Origin: Cycas panzhihuaensis
Lineage: Eukaryota; Cycadophyta
NCBI GenBank assembly: GCA_023213395.1
Contig: CM041465.1
Coordinates: forward strand, 30,821,741-30,885,740
Direction of reading: 5' to 3'
Length of the DNA stretch: 64,000 bases
Part shown: positions 19,891-30,859 of the stretch, in pieces
Numbering within the stretch: the first letter of the stretch is position 1
Layout: every line of letters begins with the position of its first letter
Made by a program: the position numbers and the translations under genes
Notes under the pieces: model-generated
The model's input: the letters and a program-made list of their open reading frames with translations, nothing else
The model's database searches: none
What the model was told of the DNA's origin: nothing

Positions 19891-20983
19891 CAAGTTGGAC
19901 AAGCAACATATGAGTGTATTGTTCCAAAACAGGAAATGTATAATCAGTGACAAAGAAGACCAAGTAGTAGCTGTTGGCTATGAGGATCAAGGCCTCTACA
20001 AGTTGGATGCAAATAATATAACACTTGATTCTGCTTACTTTGGTTCCATTGTCACACCTTACTTGTCCAAGATGCAACTTTGGTATCAACGTCTAGGCCA
20101 TTTGAGCTTAGACAATTTGAGGCAGATGATCAATAAGAACATGGTACATGGGCTTCCAAAGATCTATGGAAGAAAATGTCTTTGGGAAGCGTGCATTATG
20201 GGAACTCAGCATCGCTTGCCTTTCCTTAAAGGCAAAGCGTGGCATGCATCATATCCTCTGCAGTTGGTAAATTCGGATTTGTGCGGACCTATGACCACAA
20301 CATCTTTTGGAGGAGCTTTGTATTACATCTCCTTCATTGATGACTTTTCTCACAAAGTCTGGGTCTATTTCATCAAACACAAATCTGAAGCATTTTCCAA
20401 GTTCAAAGAATTCAAGCTTGAAGTGGAAAATGAGTCTGGCTACTTAATCAAAACATTCAGGACAGACAATGGAGGTGAATTGATATCAAATGAATTCACA
20501 CAATACTGTAAGGATAACGGCATTCAGAGACAATTGACGATACCTCACACTCCTCAACAAAATGGAGTCTTCGAACGGATGAATAGAACTTTGGCCCATA
20601 AAGCCAAAGCTATGATGCATGCACAAGGACTCACTCGAGCTTACTGGGCAGAAGCATTTCACACAGCTGCCTATGTGGCCAATCGTAGTCCTACTACAGC
20701 AGTCACTAACATGACACCTGAGGAGGCATGGTCTGGCAAAAAGCGTACTGTCAGCCATTTGAGGACTTTTGGGTGCACTGCTTATATGCACATTCCCGAT
20801 CAGCAAAGGAAGAAATTAGAGAAGCATAGTCTGAAATGCATCTTTGTAGGTTATGCCATTCACAGCAAAGCCTACAAGTTGTATGATCCAATAGGCAAGA
20901 AAATGCATCTCTCAAGAGATGTCATCTTTGCTGAAGAAGATCACAAGGAGGTGCAAATAGCATCCATGCAACCTCCACATTGA
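19865..20983 (+). CDS. pol: Integrase of E, open reading frame
   Basis: A 372-codon uninterrupted frame. Residues 65-120 are the pre-integrase zinc domain (His79, His95, then C105 and C110, with the CX2C pair spaced by four instead of two). The DDE core follows: Asp138 (NSDLCGPM), Asp201 (FRTDNGGEL) and Glu237 (QQNGVFERMN), all present. The C-terminal part has EEAWSGKKRTVSHLRTFGC and CIFVGYAIHSKAYKLYDP. It would insert the cDNA into the genome. It is the best preserved copia enzyme in the window. Confidence 0.9.
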   Translation: MDKNLLSVSKLDKQHMSVLFQNRKCIISDKEDQVVAVGYEDQGLYKLDANNITLDSAYFGSIVTPYLSKMQLWYQRLGHLSLDNLRQMINKNMVHGLPKIYGRKCLWEACIMGTQHRLPFLKGKAWHASYPLQLVNSDLCGPMTTTSFGGALYYISFIDDFSHKVWVYFIKHKSEAFSKFKEFKLEVENESGYLIKTFRTDNGGELISNEFTQYCKDNGIQRQLTIPHTPQQNGVFERMNRTLAHKAKAMMHAQGLTRAYWAEAFHTAAYVANRSPTTAVTNMTPEEAWSGKKRTVSHLRTFGCTAYMHIPDQQRKKLEKHSLKCIFVGYAIHSKAYKLYDPIGKKMHLSRDVIFAEEDHKEVQIASMQPPH

Positions 20984-21159
20984 CAAAGGCAAGAAGATTG
21001 TTGAGGCCTTCCTTCCCTCTCAATCCTCTACACCATGTTCATCATCTGCACAGTTGGACCGTCTACTTCAACTGAATTTGCTCCACTTGATCCAAGCACA
21101 TCTTCATTGACCAACCACTTACACCAGAAGATCTTGAGGTTCAAGTAACTTCAATTCAA

Positions 21160-22745
21160 AAGTTACCCAAATGGTACACACAAACAGTTCAGGACGGTCA
21201 CATCATTGAAGGAAAACGTCCATCTAAATATCGAAGAAACCAATTATGCACTTATGGTCAAGTGCTTTGTGTTGATGAGCCTTCCACTTTGAGGAGGCTT
21301 CTAAAATGAAAATTGGAAGGCTGCCATGGATGAATAACTCCATTCTATTGAAAAGAATGGTACTTGGAATTTGGTTGAATTGCCTAAACACAAACAGCAA
21401 TCGATTGCAAATGGGTCTACAAGACCAAATTCCATTCGATGGTTCACTTAAAAGGCGTAAAGCACGCCTTGTCGCAAAAGGATTTAAACAAAAAGAAGGC
21501 ATAGATTATGAAGAAACTTTTGCACCAGTGGCGAACATGAATACCATCAGACTTCTCTTGGCCTTAGATGCTCAATGCAAATGGTGCTTATCAGGATGGA
21601 CGTGAAGAGCGCCTTTCTTAATGGCGATCTTCAGGAGGAGGTATATTTGGGGCAACCTCCTGGTTACAAAATACAAGGCAAGGAGCATCTTGTATATCGC
21701 CTAAAAAAGGCGTTATATGGCTTGAAGCAAGCTCCAAGGGCATGGTACTCAAAGATCGATGACTACTTCTTGAGACATGGGTTTCATCGATCTACTTGAT
21801 CCTAATCAGATATTAAACATGAAAAGAACCATGTAATTTTTGTTGCCTTGTATGTAGATGACTTAGTGATCACTGGTAGTGACACTAAGATGATTCATAT
21901 TCTCCAAGATGACTTAAAGAGAAGTTTCGAGATGACAGATGTTGGACTTCTCCATTATTCTTTAGGCTTTGAGATATGGCAACAGCCAGGCTATATCTTC
22001 ATCTTCCAAGCGAAATATTCTTGGGACATTTTGCAGCGGTTCAGGATGCACGACTGCAAATCAGCGCCTACACCTATGGAGAATGGATCTAAGCTTACTC
22101 TCAATGAGGAAGGCTGCCGTGAATCCCACACTTTACCGGCAGTTGATTGGGAGTCTCATTTATCTCACCAACACTCGACCGGACATTTCATTTGCAGTTG
22201 GGATTTGCTCACGTTACATGTCTCAACCCAATCAGAGACACTGGAATGCAGCCAAACTCATAGTTAAGTACATCAAAGGCACATTGCAGCATGGCCTCGA
22301 GTATGCACATAATGAGAACTTTACTCTAGAAGGGTTCTCAGACTCTGATTGGGCAGGTTGCCAAGATAGCAGGAAATCAACATTGGGATACTGTTTTTCC
22401 CTTGGTTCAGTAGTTGTTTCGTGGAGTTGCAAGAAGCAACCCAATGTTACCTTGTCCTCCACCAGGCAGTACAAAGCGGTAGCAGCTTGTGAGGCTATCT
22501 GGCTACGACGGATTCTTGGGGAACTTGGACTTGAGTAGGGTCACCCCACCAAGATACATTGCGACAATCAAAGTGTGCTCAAGTTAGCTAAGAATCCAGT
22601 GTTTCATGCGCGGACAAAACACATCGAGGTTCACCATCACTTCATCAGAGAGCATGTGCAAAATGGTGAAATCAACCTCTAGTACAGACTTACAGAGGAG
22701 CAGACAGCAGACATCTTTACCAAGCCTCTTGGAAGAGAGAAGTTT
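21160..22745 (+). pseudogene. pol: Reverse transcriptase and RNase H of E
   Basis: RT motifs occur in several phases: [26 protein letters not shown] (about 21460-21530), [18 protein letters not shown] (21595-21650), [19 protein letters not shown] and the catalytic box LYVDDLVITG (near 21850). SKLTLNEEG, LYRQLIGSLIYLTNTRPDISFAVG and RNase H GFSDSDWAGCQDSRKSTLGY follow. The SSTEAEY motif has become SSTRQYKA. Frameshifts near 21600, 21800 and 22120 and stops near 22536 and 22681 disable it. Confidence 0.9.
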
Positions 22746-22792
22746 GTAAAATTCAGAGATGGTCTTGGTGTCCGACTTAACATTGTAAACAG

Positions 22793-22802
22793 TAAGGGGG
22801 GG
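22793..22802 (+). other. Polypurine tract of E
   Basis: AAGGGGGGGG-like purine run directly before the right LTR (TGTTAAACC at 22803). Confidence 0.9.
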
Positions 22803-23356
22803 TGTTAAACCTTATGTTTACATGTTAAGATAATGTACTTTTATTTTAATGTAATATGTGTACTTTTTACTTTAGAGGTGATTTATCACTTAAGTGATAA
22901 AGTGCACACCCACATTTTTTTTAGTGACACAACGTTGTTACTAAAGGGTCAAATGGACCCTCATGCATTTTTGCTTACATGAGAGCCCAAAAGGACACAT
23001 GTCCAACATGCAAGGCATGTATCTTGGATGTTTGACACTTGTCAAACATCCAAGGCCTTAGGTCTCTCATTTCACTCTATATAATGAGACCTGTCCTCAT
23101 TGTCTTATAAGAGAGTTGGAGCTGTATTATTATGCTGTCAATTTGCTAATGAAACTGTTCATTCTTTGGAGGTTGGACCAATTCCAACTCCACATATTGG
23201 GTATCATTTTCTCTTGCTCCTTCATTTGTGCTTTGTCTTTTTACTCTCTATTTTACCTTGAGATTATTATACTTGTTTGTATTTCTGCAACTAGAACTAG
23301 AGTGATCCTAGTTTCTAGATCTAGGGACTATTGAGGCCATCTAGCCTCTTTTCACA
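22803..23356 (+). repeat. Right LTR of E
   Basis: 554 bp, the same length as the left copy and about 97.5% identical by eye. It is followed by the second TTTCA. Confidence 0.95.
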
Positions 23357-23699
23357 TTTCAAGTGGTCGTTTATTTGCATATTAAAACGAAATCACTAAA
23401 GGCACTACATTGAAGCATGCAATTTCTCATTAGACTCTTAGAATTTTTTCATATTTTTAAGTGCTCTTACAAAAACTATATTTGTTAATTTTCATGTATT
23501 CAAATCGTTTTTTTTGAAGCCATTTCATCGAGAATTTAATGAAGCATTGTAAGCAACAACATCATAGAGTTAATTAAATTTATCTAAGTCAACTTAAACC
23601 TTTAAAATTTTGCTTGAAAACTTTTGTGGAAAAAACTCGAAAGAGGTTAAAACCTTGTCTCTATGATGTCAAGTTTGGTGCATTCCCTAGGGGACCAAC
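23357..23699 (+). other. F leader piece between E and G
   Basis: It continues the F leader exactly where 15855 stops: GTTTATTTGCAT and AAAACGAAA-CACT match the inverted J leader near 46520-46560. It ends at the CCAAC target copy (23695-23699). No coding sequence is seen. Confidence 0.8.
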
Positions 23700-24563
23700 T
23701 GATTTGATTTTGGATCCATTAAAATCCATACTCTTCAAAAAGAGTATAAATACATTTGGATGGAACTTGTTTTCATGTGTCCAGCTTTTAGTAGGCGAAA
23801 AATGCAATTCAGGCTCTTAAAATATGAGAAAAATGTATTAAAAAGGTGTGACCATGTTTTAGTAGGGTGCGATCGAATTGTCTTAGGTGCGACCAGGACT
23901 GTGTCAGGTACAACCATGGCTATTTTAGGTGCGACCAAAAAATTGTAGCTCTCACAAAAAGTGCGACCTGATGGGGTAAACGTGCTCCAATTGGCACAAA
24001 GTTTTACCAGAACGTCTGTACAAGTGTCTTCTAGCTATTGGAAGAAAGAAATTAGGGGTTTTAATTGATTTTAATTAGTTTTTAAATGATCGAAAAGAGG
24101 GCTGGAAAACTAAAGGAAAATAACGAAAAAAATGGATTTTTGGAAGTTGAACGGACATGGGAAAGATAGAAAAACTGCCTAGATCTGGCCAGGAGACATG
24201 GAGAAGCGCCCAACAATCACAAACACAGCAAGAGGAGCGAAGACATTTGGTAAATAACTCAAATTAGCAGCTCAAAATGCGAAATTGCGTTAAAACGAAG
24301 ACTGCACGGAAAAAGAAGGCAAGAACGCGCTTCAAGATTGTTGTAGATCATTATGGAGAGGACGCAATAGCCATAGAAGTCCCTGGAGCTCTTGCAGTCT
24401 CAGAGATGTTGTAGCAGCGAAGGAAAGTGCTCGACAGTACACTACAATACATAATTTTGTAAGAAAAAGAAATATTTTTAAATGTAAGATATTTTATTGT
24501 ATATTGAATCTAAAATTGTTTCAATTGGAATAAGTTTTTCCTTTGACATTCAATTTTAGGTCA
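23700..24563 (+). repeat. G LTR 1
   Basis: It begins TGATTTGATTTTGG and ends in TAGGTCA. A GAGTATAAATAC TATA box lies near 23745. A run of about five 21-bp units built on GGTGCGACCA follows at 23845-23945. The same 21-bp motif occurs inverted in the Gm LTR. Confidence 0.92.
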
Positions 24564-24572
24564 ATATATTTC

Positions 24573-24584
24573 TAGTATCAGAGC
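24573..24584 (+). other. Primer-binding site of G unit 1
   Basis: TAGTATCAGAGC, nine bases after the LTR end. It has one mismatch to the initiator tRNA-Met complement. Confidence 0.8.
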
Positions 24585-24680
24585 ACAGTTTTTAAAACCC
24601 TTGGGAGTTTGGGGATTTTGAAGAAAAAGAAAGAACAAGAAAAAACAAACATCATTCTCTTGTTGTGTGAAAAGAGTATA

Positions 24681-25906
24681 TGAAAACTAAGTTTCAATAC
24701 CAATTAACTAGCGAACCTTTGACTGAACCTCTTGAGAAAGAGCATAGACAACAAAGGAAAATGGATGAACCTGAACAAGAGATGAAGAAAAGGTTCTTAA
24801 AGATGGAGCAAAATCTGAATAGGTTAACTCAACTTGTGATACAACTTGTTTCTTAACAGGGTGCATCCTCTTCAATAGCTGAAGGCAAGAAGAAGGAAGA
24901 AGATGAACCAGTAAAAGAAGAGACAAGTGAAGGTACCTAAGAAGGACTTGCAGATGACCAAGAAGATGAGGAAGAAGGAGGTGATAGTCCATTGATGAAA
25001 AAACCTTTGACAGCGCATCCGTTCAAGGTTGAGGTAAAACTTGAATTACCCATCTATGATGGAACCCTATATGTTGAGAAGTTAGATAATTGGTTGGACC
25101 AATTAGAGACATACTTCTCAATTTATAGGTAAAAAAAATTGGCAGAGAATCACCTTTGCTAGGTTGAAACTCTCTAAACATGCATTTGTTTGGTGGAATG
25201 CACACCTCAAATCCCATAATGTGGCAGAAATCACATGGCAACAATTCAAATCTCTCATTAAGAAACAATTTTACCTCATTCAGTATGAAGAGCAATAGAG
25301 GATAAGATGGCAATATTATAGACAAGAAAGAGGCCAAACTGTCTAAAATTACACAACAGAATTTCAGAAGTACGCTGTTGTATTGGGCATCTCTTTACAT
25401 GGCAAAGATATAATACTGAAATATATTAGAGGATTACACTAACATATTCAGTTAGAACTTTAATTGTTTAAAGTGAAAACACTTGATGAAGCCAGCAAGA
25501 AAGCGATTGCCATAGAGAAGAGAAACAAAAAGATTTACGCAGAGAGAAAAAGGTTTGCACCTTAAGAAGGTAACAACAAACCTGCCCAAGGAAAGAAGTT
25601 TATAGAAAAAGTAGGATAGCAATCAATTGGGGGTTTTGGCAAGAAGAACAAGCTAATACTACGCAAATCAAAGTCTCTTGCACATATTGTAAGCGAGTGG
25701 GACAGAACATAGAAGATTGTTGGTTCTTACATCTAGAGAAGCGGCCGAAGAACAAGGGTAAAGCTAAGGAAGATGGTAAAGCTTTACTTAATTTTGCAGG
25801 AGAAGAAGACATTTGTGGCATTGAAGAAGCCAATGAGAAGTTGATGCTTATGGCCAATGTTAAACCTAAAGACAACCATCAAGAGGTTGATGCAGAGATT
25901 AGATGA
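24681..25906 (+). pseudogene. gag: Gypsy gag of G unit 1
   Basis: From ATG 24681 the frame gives KTKFQYQL, a coiled-coil-like Glu/Lys segment (RFLKMEQNLNRLTQLV), an acidic stretch, then PFKVEVKLELPIYDG and NWLDQLETYFSIY, the start of a Ty3/gypsy capsid. The rest is spread over other phases and stops. The knuckle reads C-TY-C-KRVG-Q-NIED-C, with His replaced by Gln. The frame ends at TGA 25904-25906, at the join to the pol tail. Confidence 0.85.
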
Positions 25907-26100
25907 AGAGCAAGATAGTGTTCCACTCTTGCCAAATCCAGAGGAGTTATGAGTGGAGAAAGACGAACTAATGCAAAATGATTGCATTCTTCAAAAGAAG
26001 TAGACCATAACCAAAAGAGGCACAATTGTGTCCTTTAGGATTGGAAAGAGGACAACTGCCCAACAAAGCAAAATAGTACAATAGGGATAAGGGAAAAATC
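25898..26100 (+). pseudogene. pol: Residual pol C-terminal tail, G unit 1
   Basis: Directly after the Gag end (EVDAEIR), and overlapping it in another phase, comes LDEEQDSVPLLPNPEE and then RGTIVSFRIG. These match the last 70 residues of the Gm integrase ORF (LDKDEDGVPLFLNPKK ... RGTIESFRIAEKG). The rest of pol is missing. The same join is seen in unit 2 near 28360. Confidence 0.85.
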
Positions 26101-26162
26101 AAATTCGCTCATTTACAATTATAGTATTCATGAGGCCGTGAACTCCTAAAAAGGGGGAGTCC

Positions 26163-27030
26163 TGATCTAATTTTCGATCCATTAAAATCGTTAATACTCT
26201 TCAAAAAGAGTATAGATACATTTAGATGGAACTTATTTTTATGTGTCTAGCCTTTAGTAGGTGAAAAATGCAATTCAGGCTCTTAAAATGCGAAAAAAAT
26301 GCATAAAAAGATGTGACCATGTTTTGGCAGGGTGCGATCTAACTATCTCAGGTGCGACCAGGACTGTCTCAGGTGTGACCAATGTTGTTTCAGGTGCGAC
26401 CAAAAAACTGCAACCTTCACGAAATGTGCAACTGGATGGGGTAAACATGCTCCAATTAGTATGAAATTTTACTAGAACGTCCATACAAATGTCTTCTAGC
26501 TGATGGAAGAAAGAAATCAGGGGTTTTAACTTATTTTAATCAGTTTTTAAACAATCGAAAAGGGGGTTAGAAAACTAAGGGAAAATAGCGAAAAAACAGA
26601 TTTTTGGAAGTTGAACGGACATGGGAAAGGCAAAAAAGCTGCCCAACTCTGTTCGGGAGACATGGAGGAACGCCCAACAATCTCAAACACAACAAGAGGA
26701 GCGAAGAAATTTGAGAAATAACTCAAATTAGCAGCCCAAAACGCGAAATTGCTCCAAAACAAAGACTGCACTGGAAAAGAAGGCAAGAACCCGCTTCAAG
26801 ACTGTTGGAGATGATTCTGGAGAGTGTGCAGTAGCCATAGAAGTGCCCAGAGTTCTTCTTGTAGTCCAAGAGATGTTGTAGCAGCGAAGAAAAGTGCTCA
26901 ACAATGCACTACAAAACAAAGTTTTGTAAGAAAAAGAAATATTTTCAAATGTAAGGTATTTTATTGTATATTGAATTTAAAATTATTTCAATTGCAATAA
27001 GTTTTTACTTTCCCATTCAATTTTGGATCA
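26163..27030 (+). repeat. G LTR 2, shared by both units
   Basis: 868 bp. It is preceded by the purine tract AAAAAGGGGGAG and followed by a primer site, so it serves as the 3' LTR of unit 1 and the 5' LTR of unit 2. It contains the same TATA box and 21-bp GGTGCGACCA repeats (26312-26410). Confidence 0.92.
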
Positions 27031-27039
27031 ATATATTTT

Positions 27040-27051
27040 TGGTATCAGAGC
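27040..27051 (+). other. Primer-binding site of G unit 2
   Basis: TGGTATCAGAGC, nine bases after LTR 2, an exact match. Confidence 0.9.
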
Positions 27052-27144
27052 ACTGTGTTTAAAACCCTTGGGATTTTGGGGATTTTTGAAAAAAAGGAAA
27101 AGAAAAAAAGAAACTCTTATTGTCTTGCCTTGTAAAAAGAGTAT

Positions 27145-28368
27145 ATGAAAACTAGGTTTCAATACCAACTAATTGGCAGACCTTTGACTAAACCTCTTAA
27201 GAAAGAGTGTAGAAAGTAAAGGGAAATGACCGAATTAGAACAAGAGGTGGAGAAAAGGTTTTTAAAGATGGAGCAAAATCTCGATAGGTTAACTCAACTT
27301 TGGGCACAACTTATTTCTCAACAGGGTACATCCTCTTCAACAACCAAAGACAAGAAGGAAGAAGATGAACCGGTAAAAGAAGAGACAAGTGAAGGTACCT
27401 GAGAAGGACCTTCAGATGACCAGCAAGATGAGGAAGAAGGAGATGGAAGTCCATCGATGAAGAAGCCTTTGACAGTCCATCCATTCAAGGTTGAGGCAAA
27501 ACTTGAATTGCCCATCTATGTTGGAACCCTAAATGTTGGGAAGTTAGATAATTAGTTGGACCAATTAGAGACATACTTCTCAATTTATGGGTACAAGAAC
27601 CATCAGAAATTCACCTTTGCTAGGTTAAAACTCTCCAAACATGCATTGGTTTGGTGGAATGCATACCTCAAATCCCATAATGTGGCTGAAATCACATGGA
27701 AACAATTCAAATCTCTCATTAAGAAGTTATTTTACCCTATTAGGTATGAAGAGTAGCAGAGGATAAGATGGTAATATTATAGACAAGAAAGAGGCCAAAA
27801 TGTCCAAGATTACACAACAAAATTTTAGAAGCAAACTGTTGTGTTGGACATCTCTTTACTTGGGAAAGACATAATGCTGAAATATATTAGAGGATAACAC
27901 CAACATATTTAGGAAGAACTTCAATTGTTTGAAGTGAAAACACTTGATGAAGCTAGCAAGAAAGCAATTGCAATAGAGAAGAGAAACAAAAGGATTTACG
28001 CAGAGAGGAAAATGTTTGCACCTCAAGAAGGTAGTAACAAACCTGCCCAAGGGAAGAAGTTTCGAGGAAAAGTAGGACAGCAATCAATTGGGAGTTTTGG
28101 CAAGAAAAAGCAAGTCAATACCACTTAAATCAAAGTCTCTTACACACATTGTAAGCAAGCGGGACACAACATAGAAGATTATGGGTTCTTACATCCAGAG
28201 AAGTGACCTAAGAACAAGGGTAAAGCTAAGGAAAAAGGTAAAGCTTTACTTAATTCTATAGGAGATGAAGACATATGTGGCACCGAAGAAGCCAATGAGA
28301 AGTTGATGCTCATGGCCAATGTTTAACCTAAAGACAACCATCAAGAGGTTAATCTAGAGATTAGATGA
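27145..28368 (+). pseudogene. gag: Gypsy gag of G unit 2
   Basis: The best Gag of the array. Open pieces give LDQLETYFSIYGYKNHQKFTF, LSKHALVWWNAYLKSHNVAEITWKQFKSLI and RKMFAPQEGSNKPAQGKKFRGKVGQQS. This is the gypsy retrotrans_gag core (A-L-W-W-N and W-x-F-x-x-L). The knuckle Y-TH-C-KQAG-H-NIED-Y has lost its first and last Cys. Stops near 27403, 27554 and 27754 interrupt it. It ends at TGA 28366-28368, at the same join as unit 1. Confidence 0.88.
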
Positions 28369-28610
28369 AGAGCAAGATGGTGTTCCACTCTTGCCAAATC
28401 TGGAGGAATTTCGAGTGGAGAAAGAAGAACCAATGCAAAATGATTGCATTCTTCAAAAGAAGTAGACCATAACCAGAAGAGGCACAATTGAGTCCTTTAG
28501 TATTGGAGAGAAAGGACAACTGCCCACTAAAGCAAAATGGTATAAGAGTGAGAAGGGAAGAATCAAATTCCCTCATTTACAATTATAGTGTTCATGAGAC
28601 CATGAACTCC
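28360..28610 (+). pseudogene. pol: Residual pol C-terminal tail, G unit 2
   Basis: DEEQDGVPLLPNLEEFRVEKEEPMQNDCILQK, then RGTIESFSIGEKGQLP and KGRIKFPHLQL, closely match the end of the Gm integrase frame. A purine tract (28610-28625) and LTR 3 follow. Confidence 0.88.
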
Positions 28611-28626
28611 TAAAAAGGGGGAGTTC

Positions 28627-29469
28627 TAATCCAATTTCAGATCCATTAAAATCCTTAATACTGTTCAAAAAGAGTATAAATACATTTGGATGGAACTTGT
28701 TTTCATGTGTCTAGCCTTTAGTAGGCGAAAAATGCGATTTGGGCTCTTAAAATGCAAGAAAAATGCATTAAAAAGGTGCGACCATCAAGGCCAAAAGTAC
28801 TGTGGTTGTCTCAAGTGCGACCAGGGTTGTTTTAGGTGTGACCAGAAAACTACAACCCGCACGAAGAGTGTGACTAGATGGGCTAAACATGCTCCAATTG
28901 GTACGAAATTTTATCGGAGCGTCCATACAGGTGCCTTCTAGTTGTTGGAAGAAAGAAATCAGGGGTTTTAATTGATTTTAATCAGTTTTTAAATGATTGA
29001 AAAGAGGGCCAAAAAACTAAGGGAAAATAACGAAAAACCAGATTTTTGGAAGTTGAACGAACATGGGAAAGGTAGAAAAGCCGCCAAATCTATTTGGGAG
29101 ACATGGAGGAGCGCCCAACAATCTCAAACGTAGCAAGAGGAGTGAAGAAATTTGGGAAATAACTTAAATTAGTAGCCCAAAACACAAAATTGCTCAAAAA
29201 AGAAGACCGCAAGAAAAGAAGGCAAGAACATGCTTCAAGCCTATTGGAGATGATTCTAGAGAGGACGCAGCAACTATAGAAATGTTTAGAGTTCTTCTTG
29301 CAGTCCCAGAGATGTTGTATCAGTGAAGAAAAATGCTTAACAGTGCAAAACAAAACAGAATTTTGTAAGAAAAAGAAATATTCTCAAATGTAAGGTATTG
29401 TATTGTATATTGAATCTAAAATTGTTTCGATTGGAATAAGTTTTTACTGTCCCATTCAATTTTGGATCA
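28627..29469 (+). repeat. G LTR 3
   Basis: 843 bp. It begins TAATCC (TG decayed to TA), ends TTTTGGATCA and is followed by the CCAAC target copy. Two or three of the 21-bp units are rearranged near 28775-28855. Confidence 0.9.
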
Positions 29470-29823
29470 CCAACCGACGATATGGTTAGTGCATGACAAT
29501 TGAGATTTTCTTGGAGAGAAGGGGGTTCGAAAAAGGTGTTATTGGGGCTGAGAATTACAAGGAAAGCATGGTACATCCATGCAGATCAATCCTGCCTAGC
29601 CTTGTCTTAGATTTGACTTGGTCAACTATTGGATCTATCTATAAAGATTAGTGTTGGACCAACTCTTAGCCTAGTCCTCCAGCCCTCATCACTCTCTGTA
29701 ATTGTTGGATCTTCTTGTAAGGTTAGGGCTATTGGTGTGTTAGAATGTGGAACTTAAGCGATGAAAGCTTTGAGTCTCTAAGTCATCTGCTAGCTTTAAG
29801 ACCTTTTAATCAACTTTAACATT
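29470..29823 (+). other. F leader piece after G
   Basis: It resumes the F leader (CGACGATATGGTTAGTGCATGAC), matching E at 18310-18645 and inverted J at 45900-46210. It runs to the gag ATG. Confidence 0.85.
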
Positions 29824-30840
29824 ATGGTTGCTATCAATACGCTTAATGCATGTATTATTAAATTGAATGGACAGGATAACTATGAGGAATGGAAGAGTTA
29901 AATACATAATCTGTTGATAATGAATGAAATTTAGGCATTTGTTTATGGGAAAGATCTCAATCCTATACTTGTTGAAAACTCATACAATAGTAATGTACTT
30001 ATTGATCCTAATCCTCTTTTAGTTACTGCTTGGGAGGTTAAGGATGAGATTGCCTTAACATTTCTTCACATAGTTGTTGATGTGAATGTAGACTAAAGCA
30101 TTGCATATGTTCGAACCTCAAAAGAAGCTTGGGTTATTTTGACTTCGTTGTATAAAAGGAAAGATTATGCTTGCATCATGATGATTAAAGCAAAATTGTA
30201 ATATTTGAAATTTGTAAAGTCCATGTTGGCATTTTTATCTTTTATCAAAGAAATTTGTAATGAGTTAAATACTCTTAGTAAACCAGCTTCGAGAGATGAA
30301 TTTGTAACTTCCACATTGCATGTATTACCAAAGGAGTACAATGGATTCATCTCTTCAATCACCATATACGACACATTAACTATAGTGACTTTCAATTAGC
30401 TTGAGAGTCTCTTACTTAAAGAAGAGCAAATTTACTCGCTGCAGGATGAACCGTTAGCTTGAGGAGTATTTATGGCCAAATTTAAGCGCAAACAAAATCC
30501 CAAACAATCACTTCAAAAGCATTTTGGAAATATGAGCATTGGCACATCAAAATGCAATGTAATATGCCATTATTGTGGCAAGTTGGGTCACATAGCACTT
30601 GAATATAGAAAGAAACAATCTAACTTGCAACAACAACAACATTTCCAACAGCCATGTCAGAAGCAACAATGATAGTAGTAGCCTCATTAACAACAATATT
30701 AACAATAGTACCACCACCAGCAACAACCACCCCCGAGAACAAATCGAGGTGGATTTCAAGGAGGTCAAAGAGAATGCATGGTCTTTAGTAGTGGCAACCA
30801 ACACCACTCAAATCAATTTGTAGATGAAGATAAGATGTTT
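29824..30840 (+). pseudogene. gag: Copia gag of F
   Basis: It begins MVAINTLNACIIKLNGQDNYEEWK, the same start as E and J. The core has VKDEIALTFLHIVVDVNVD, ELNTLSKPASRDEFVTSTLHVLPKEYNGFISSI and a knuckle C-HY-C-GKLG-H-IALE-Y (30565-30606) with the final Cys replaced by Tyr. Stops at Trp/Gln-type codons near 29908, 29932, 30094 and 30200 and a late frameshift disable it. Confidence 0.88.
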
Positions 30841-30859
30841 TATGCTTATCACAACTCTG

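Larger units (their letters stand above)
15856..23356 (+). mobile_element. Copia element E, inserted in the F leader
   Basis: A full-length 7501-bp element with two 554-bp LTRs (15856-16409 and 22803-23356) and a perfect TTTCA duplication (15851-15855 and 23357-23361). By eye the LTRs differ at about 14 positions (2.5%). Order: primer site, repeat-filled leader, gag, protease, integrase, RT, RNase H, polypurine tract. The integrase and protease frames are open. Gag and RT have frameshifts and stops. E is a cousin of F and J: the gag, the second half of the leader and the first part of the LTR are similar. Confidence 0.95.
23700..29469 (+). mobile_element. Tandem gypsy array G: LTR-int-LTR-int-LTR
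   Basis: Three LTRs (23700-24563, 26163-27030, 28627-29469; 864, 868 and 843 bp) alternate with two internal regions of about 1.6 kb. A CCAAC duplication flanks the whole array (23695-23699 and 29470-29474), so it behaves as one insertion, or was expanded after insertion. Each internal region has an initiator tRNA-Met-like primer site, a gypsy Gag and then only the C-terminal tail of pol. Protease, RT, RNase H and most of integrase are absent. Sequence matches to minus-strand Gm (50441-56695) show it is a deleted, non-autonomous partner of that lineage. Confidence 0.92.
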
